DNA from: Bacillota bacterium
GTDB lineage: Bacteria > Bacillota > Clostridia > Peptostreptococcales > Anaerovoracaceae
Reading direction: 5' to 3'
DNA: 16,910 nt
Assembly (NCBI GenBank): GCA_029266295.1
Contig: JAQSXD010000091.1
Coordinates: forward strand, 1-16,910
In this document: one piece after another, positions 14,284 through 16,910 of the stretch
Numbering within the stretch: position 1 is the first letter of the stretch
Layout of the letters: each line of letters begins with the position of its first letter
The notes under the pieces: model-generated
Database searches by the model: none
Told to the model about the DNA's origin: nothing
The model's input: the letters and a program-made list of their open reading frames with translations, nothing else
Position numbers and translations under genes: made by a program

Positions 14284-14382
14284 ATGGGCCGCAGCATCGA
14301 GCCTAGGGAGCTGGAGGCGCAGCCGTTGGCTTCCGCTGTATCCTTCCTATTGCAGGCGGAATTGGCAACTTTCACCATTAGA

Positions 14383-14405
14383 ACGTGTGCCCAATGGGCA
14401 CACGT
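14383..14405. repeat. Perfect 10-bp stem-loop between gntR and lysA
   Basis: The arms ACGTGTGCCC and GGGCACACGT pair perfectly around AAT. No T-run follows on either strand. It lies 5 bases before the bidirectional terminator, so the two may fold in tandem. The rest of the 187-base spacer (14284-14470) shows no gene. Confidence 0.5.
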
Positions 14406-14410
14406 ACATT

Positions 14411-14441
14411 AAAACATGCCGCCTATGGGGCAGCATGTTTT
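14411..14441. terminator. Bidirectional intrinsic terminator between gntR and lysA
   Basis: The arms AAAACATGC and GCATGTTTT pair perfectly, with a further inner GCC/GGC stem. The A-run at one end and T-run at the other give a U-tract on both strands. It stops gntR transcription on the plus strand and lysA transcription on the minus strand. Confidence 0.8.
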
Positions 14442-14470
14442 ATAGGAATTATGTCTCTTCTTCTATGCGA

Positions 14471-15751
14471 TTAAGCATCCTCGTCTATGATTTCACAGGA
14501 CAGCAAATCATCATAGGTTTGTCTGCGTATTGACAACTCGTCCTCTCCGTTCTTGACAAATACCAGTGCCGGTTTCGGAGTCATATTGTAATGATTCGAC
14601 ATGGAATAATTGTATGCGCCCGTATCTAAAACCGCCAGATAATCTCCCCTCTCGAGCTTCGGCAAACAGATATCGTAAATCAGAACGTCGCCTGTTTCAC
14701 AGCATTTCCCCGCAATGGTTACCAGTTCTTCTTTCGGCTGATCCGCTTTATTCGCGACTACCGCACTGTATTTTGCACCGTAGAGGGATGGACGGATATT
14801 ATCCGGCATGCCCCCGTCAACGGATACAAAGGTCCTGATGCCTGGGATTTCCTTAATGGTTCCAACAGAATATAGCGTGATTCCTGCGTTTGCTATGATC
14901 CATCTGCCAGGTTCGACGTACAAATCTGCCATTTTCAGTTCATTTTCCTTCAGCAAACGATTCAATTCATTCACAATCGTATCCATAAATTCTGAAAAGT
15001 CAACTGTTTTCTCCTTTTCAATGTAGTCAACGCCATAGCCTCCACCGATATTGAGCACCTCGGTATCAATTTGTAATTGATCCTTGATTTCTTTCATCCG
15101 GGCGACTATTTTTCGGATTGCTTCTAAATAAAAATCTATCTTAAAAAGCTGTGAACCAATATGGAAATGCAGCCCTGAATAATGCAGATTTTCTGAAGCA
15201 TTGATCAGTTTTACAGCATCCTGCAATTCGTTCAGCGAGATGCCGAACTTACTGTCCTTTCGGGCCGTATTCATGTATTGGTGTGTTTCCGCTTCGATTG
15301 AAGGGTTGGTCCGAATCAATAGATTCACCTTTCGATCGAGTCCCGGGACTAAGCCCGAAAGCAATTCAATCTCCGACATGCTGTCTACGACTATTTTGCC
15401 AACGTGATTGGATATGGCGTATGTAAGGTCATCGAAGGTTTTGTTATTGCCGTGGAATACGATATGCTCTGGCTTGACACCAGCTTTCAGTGCAGTATAA
15501 ATCTCTCCGCTCGAAACGGCATCCACGCCGATATTTTCGTCGATCAATATTTTGCACATTCTCTGAGTCAGGAAGGCTTTGCTTGCGTAAAATGCCTTTG
15601 TTCCGGGGTACTTATCGAGAAAGGACTTTCTGATCACACCAATTTTTTCCCTGATGATGTCCTCGCTCACGACATAAAGCGGTGTGCCGTACTTTTGGGC
15701 CAAAGCCACAGTATCCACTCCCGAGAAGTAATAATTGCTGCTTTTCTTCAT
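14471..15751 (-). CDS. lysA: Diaminopimelate decarboxylase
   Basis: Pyridoxal-phosphate enzyme that decarboxylates meso-diaminopimelate to L-lysine, the last step of lysine synthesis. It is 426 aa, a normal length. An alanine-racemase-like barrel carries the cofactor lysine K58 in FYASKAF, HFHIGSQ and the phosphate-binding GGGYGVDY, then EPGRWIIA. The C-terminal barrel has GKCCETGDVL, with the active-site cysteine and glutamate, and DTGAYNYSMSNHYN. These motifs separate it from ornithine and arginine decarboxylases. It starts at ATG 15751 with AAGGAG about 7 bases upstream, 54 bases after the LD-carboxypeptidase stop on the same strand, so the two are probably one transcript. No separate promoter was recognised. 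Confidence 0.96.
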   Translation of the reverse strand: MKKSSNYYFSGVDTVALAQKYGTPLYVVSEDIIREKIGVIRKSFLDKYPGTKAFYASKAFLTQRMCKILIDENIGVDAVSSGEIYTALKAGVKPEHIVFHGNNKTFDDLTYAISNHVGKIVVDSMSEIELLSGLVPGLDRKVNLLIRTNPSIEAETHQYMNTARKDSKFGISLNELQDAVKLINASENLHYSGLHFHIGSQLFKIDFYLEAIRKIVARMKEIKDQLQIDTEVLNIGGGYGVDYIEKEKTVDFSEFMDTIVNELNRLLKENELKMADLYVEPGRWIIANAGITLYSVGTIKEIPGIRTFVSVDGGMPDNIRPSLYGAKYSAVVANKADQPKEELVTIAGKCCETGDVLIYDICLPKLERGDYLAVLDTGAYNYSMSNHYNMTPKPALVFVKNGEDELSIRRQTYDDLLSCEIIDEDA

Positions 15752-15805
15752 TTGTTTGCTCCTTGTAAGTTACTATCAAGTGAATATCACACATTTTTCT
15801 CAAAC

Positions 15806-16732
15806 TCAAATCAATGCATTTTCAATGATGGACAACGTGCATTGATCCGAGTCCAGCCTAGCTCTCGCACCGATTGGGATTGTCATCTTGTGCACTCCAT
15901 GACCACACTTCAGCCCTTTTATCGTGGGAATCCCAAGCGGTACGATGATGTCCTGAATCACTTCCTCCAATGTGAGCGTATCTTCAAGATTGCTTTCATA
16001 ATCCAGAAACTCTCCGATTACAATACCTGCGCATTGCTGGAGCTTGTTTGCCAGTTTGAGCTGATTCAGCATCCTGTCGATTCGGTATACAGCCTCATCG
16101 ATGTCTTCGATAAAGAGGATCTTTCCTCTTGTGTCGATTTCGTATTTCGTCCCTATGGTCGATAAGATCAAGGCCAGATTGCCTCCTGTGACCGGCCCTT
16201 CCGTTACACCTCCCACAAGCCTGCTGAGTCTTTCCCCTTCAGGATTCTTTAACAGCCCAATCGGTTCGGAACCGGTGATGGCATGAAGAAAACATTCCAC
16301 ACTATAGTCGCTGTTATCCGCACCAAGATCAGTGGCAACCATAGGGCCGTGGAAGGTGATCAAATTTGCAAGTTGGCTGAATGCAATATGAAAAACCGTA
16401 ATATCGCTGTACCCTACAAAAACCTTCGGTTTTTTCCTGACAAGGTCATAATCGAGCAGATCCAGGAGCCGGCCCGATCCATTGCCTCCCCGCACGCATA
16501 GAATGCCGTCAATCCCGTCGTCTGCAAACATGCGGTTGATATCGTCTGCCCTGATGTCATCACTCCCTGCCAAATACCCTCTTTTGTGATTGAGTGATTC
16601 TCCGTATACTAGATTAAACCCATATCGCTTCAGCAGATCTGCGCCCTTTTTCACGGCTTCATTTGATGCAGAGCTCCCCGGTGCGATCAGGCCGATCGTA
16701 TCGCCCTTTTTTAAATGTCTTCCTTTGTTCAT
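15806..16732 (-). CDS. LD-carboxypeptidase (peptidase family S66)
   Basis: Serine peptidase of the LdcA/MccF family, 308 aa. LdcA enzymes remove the terminal D-alanine from murein tetrapeptide in cell-wall recycling. MccF relatives instead cleave microcin C-type conjugates. The catalytic set is visible: S109 in VGYSDIT, E209 in LFIEDIDE and H279 in LKCGHG. RGGNGSGRLLDLLD and VTGGNLALI are also family motifs. There is no signal peptide, so a cytoplasmic role is expected. I chose ATG 16732 because GGGGG lies about 9 bases upstream; an upstream in-frame TTG (16762) has none. Lying just before lysA, it may supply diaminopimelate-containing peptides to lysine metabolism, which is an inference from position. 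Confidence 0.9.
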   Translation of the reverse strand: MNKGRHLKKGDTIGLIAPGSSASNEAVKKGADLLKRYGFNLVYGESLNHKRGYLAGSDDIRADDINRMFADDGIDGILCVRGGNGSGRLLDLLDYDLVRKKPKVFVGYSDITVFHIAFSQLANLITFHGPMVATDLGADNSDYSVECFLHAITGSEPIGLLKNPEGERLSRLVGGVTEGPVTGGNLALILSTIGTKYEIDTRGKILFIEDIDEAVYRIDRMLNQLKLANKLQQCAGIVIGEFLDYESNLEDTLTLEEVIQDIIVPLGIPTIKGLKCGHGVHKMTIPIGARARLDSDQCTLSIIENALI

Positions 16733-16795
16733 ATCATAAAACCCCCATTTGATATTAACCAATTAGATGCACCCACGAAAGTTATCATTGTTCCC

Positions 16796-16909
16796 CTAGA
16801 TTCTTTTTTCCTCTCTCGAGTCCCAATAATCCGTCTTTATGCCGATTACCTCCGAGGTAAAACGTTCCCCTTTTGTCCTGATGTAATGGTCCGTCGCCTT
16901 GATTACGTA
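16796..16909 (-). CDS. C-terminal end of an unrecognised protein (truncated by window edge)
   Basis: One minus-strand frame is open from the window edge for 37 codons, to a TAG at 16796-16798. It reads YVIKATDHYIRTKGERFTSE and continues with VIGIKTDYWDSREEKRI, a charged, protein-like composition. The other frames read as poorer sequence. I do not recognise the family. It ends 63 bases before the LD-carboxypeptidase start on the same strand, so it may share that transcript. Confidence 0.45.
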   Translation of the reverse strand, partial: YVIKATDHYIRTKGERFTSEVIGIKTDYWDSREEKRI

Positions 16910-16910
16910 C

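Noticed and set aside
15404..16165. 253-codon plus-strand open frame across lysA and the LD-carboxypeptidase
   Set aside because: It spans two real genes and their spacer in antisense, with no recognisable protein features.

Overview
The window looks like the chromosome of an anaerobic, low-to-mid GC Gram-positive bacterium of the Clostridia that ferments amino acids. The reasons are strong AGGAGG-type ribosome binding sites, several TTG starts, a ferredoxin-linked 2-oxoacid oxidoreductase, an ADP-forming acyl-CoA synthetase, and closest family resemblances to clostridial proteins. No rRNA, tRNA, CRISPR array or intact transposase was seen. Species cannot be named from the sequence alone.

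Layout. (1) 2-1387, plus strand: the 3' part of an ABC exporter, convergent with the next block. (2) 1396-4485, minus strand: a TetR-family regulator followed by ilvB and ilvN (acetolactate synthase). A 20-bp palindrome occurs both in the tetR promoter and just upstream of ilvB, which suggests the TetR protein controls itself and ilvBN. (3) 4524-4680: repeat-rich spacer with a possible insertion-sequence remnant. (4) 4675-13296, minus strand: a ten-ORF run of closely packed genes. In transcription order these are an amino acid dehydrogenase of the Glu/Leu/Phe/Val family, a four-subunit 2-oxoacid:ferredoxin oxidoreductase (delta ferredoxin, alpha VorB-type, beta split into two ORFs, gamma), a fused ADP-forming acyl-CoA synthetase, an MFS transporter and an APC amino acid permease. 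(5) 13297-13644: divergent promoter region with several palindromes and repeats. (6) 13645-14283, plus strand: a GntR/FCD regulator, ending at a bidirectional terminator. (7) 14471-16732, minus strand: ldcA-like LD-carboxypeptidase and lysA, preceded by the tail of an unrecognised gene.

How the genes fit together. Block 4 reads as one catabolic route: amino acid uptake, oxidative deamination to a 2-oxoacid, ferredoxin-linked oxidative decarboxylation to an acyl-CoA, then ATP formation with release of the acid. This is the oxidative arm of Stickland-type fermentation. The dehydrogenase lacks the lysine that glutamate dehydrogenases use for the side-chain carboxylate and resembles leucine dehydrogenase there, so a branched-chain or other hydrophobic amino acid is the more likely substrate. 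The neighbouring ilvBN unit makes precursors of the same amino acids, with its own regulator. The most notable points are the paired TetR operators, the break in the oxidoreductase beta subunit that places its probable Fe-S ligands on two ORFs, the cysteine-rich insert in IlvB, and the dense palindrome set in the divergent promoter.
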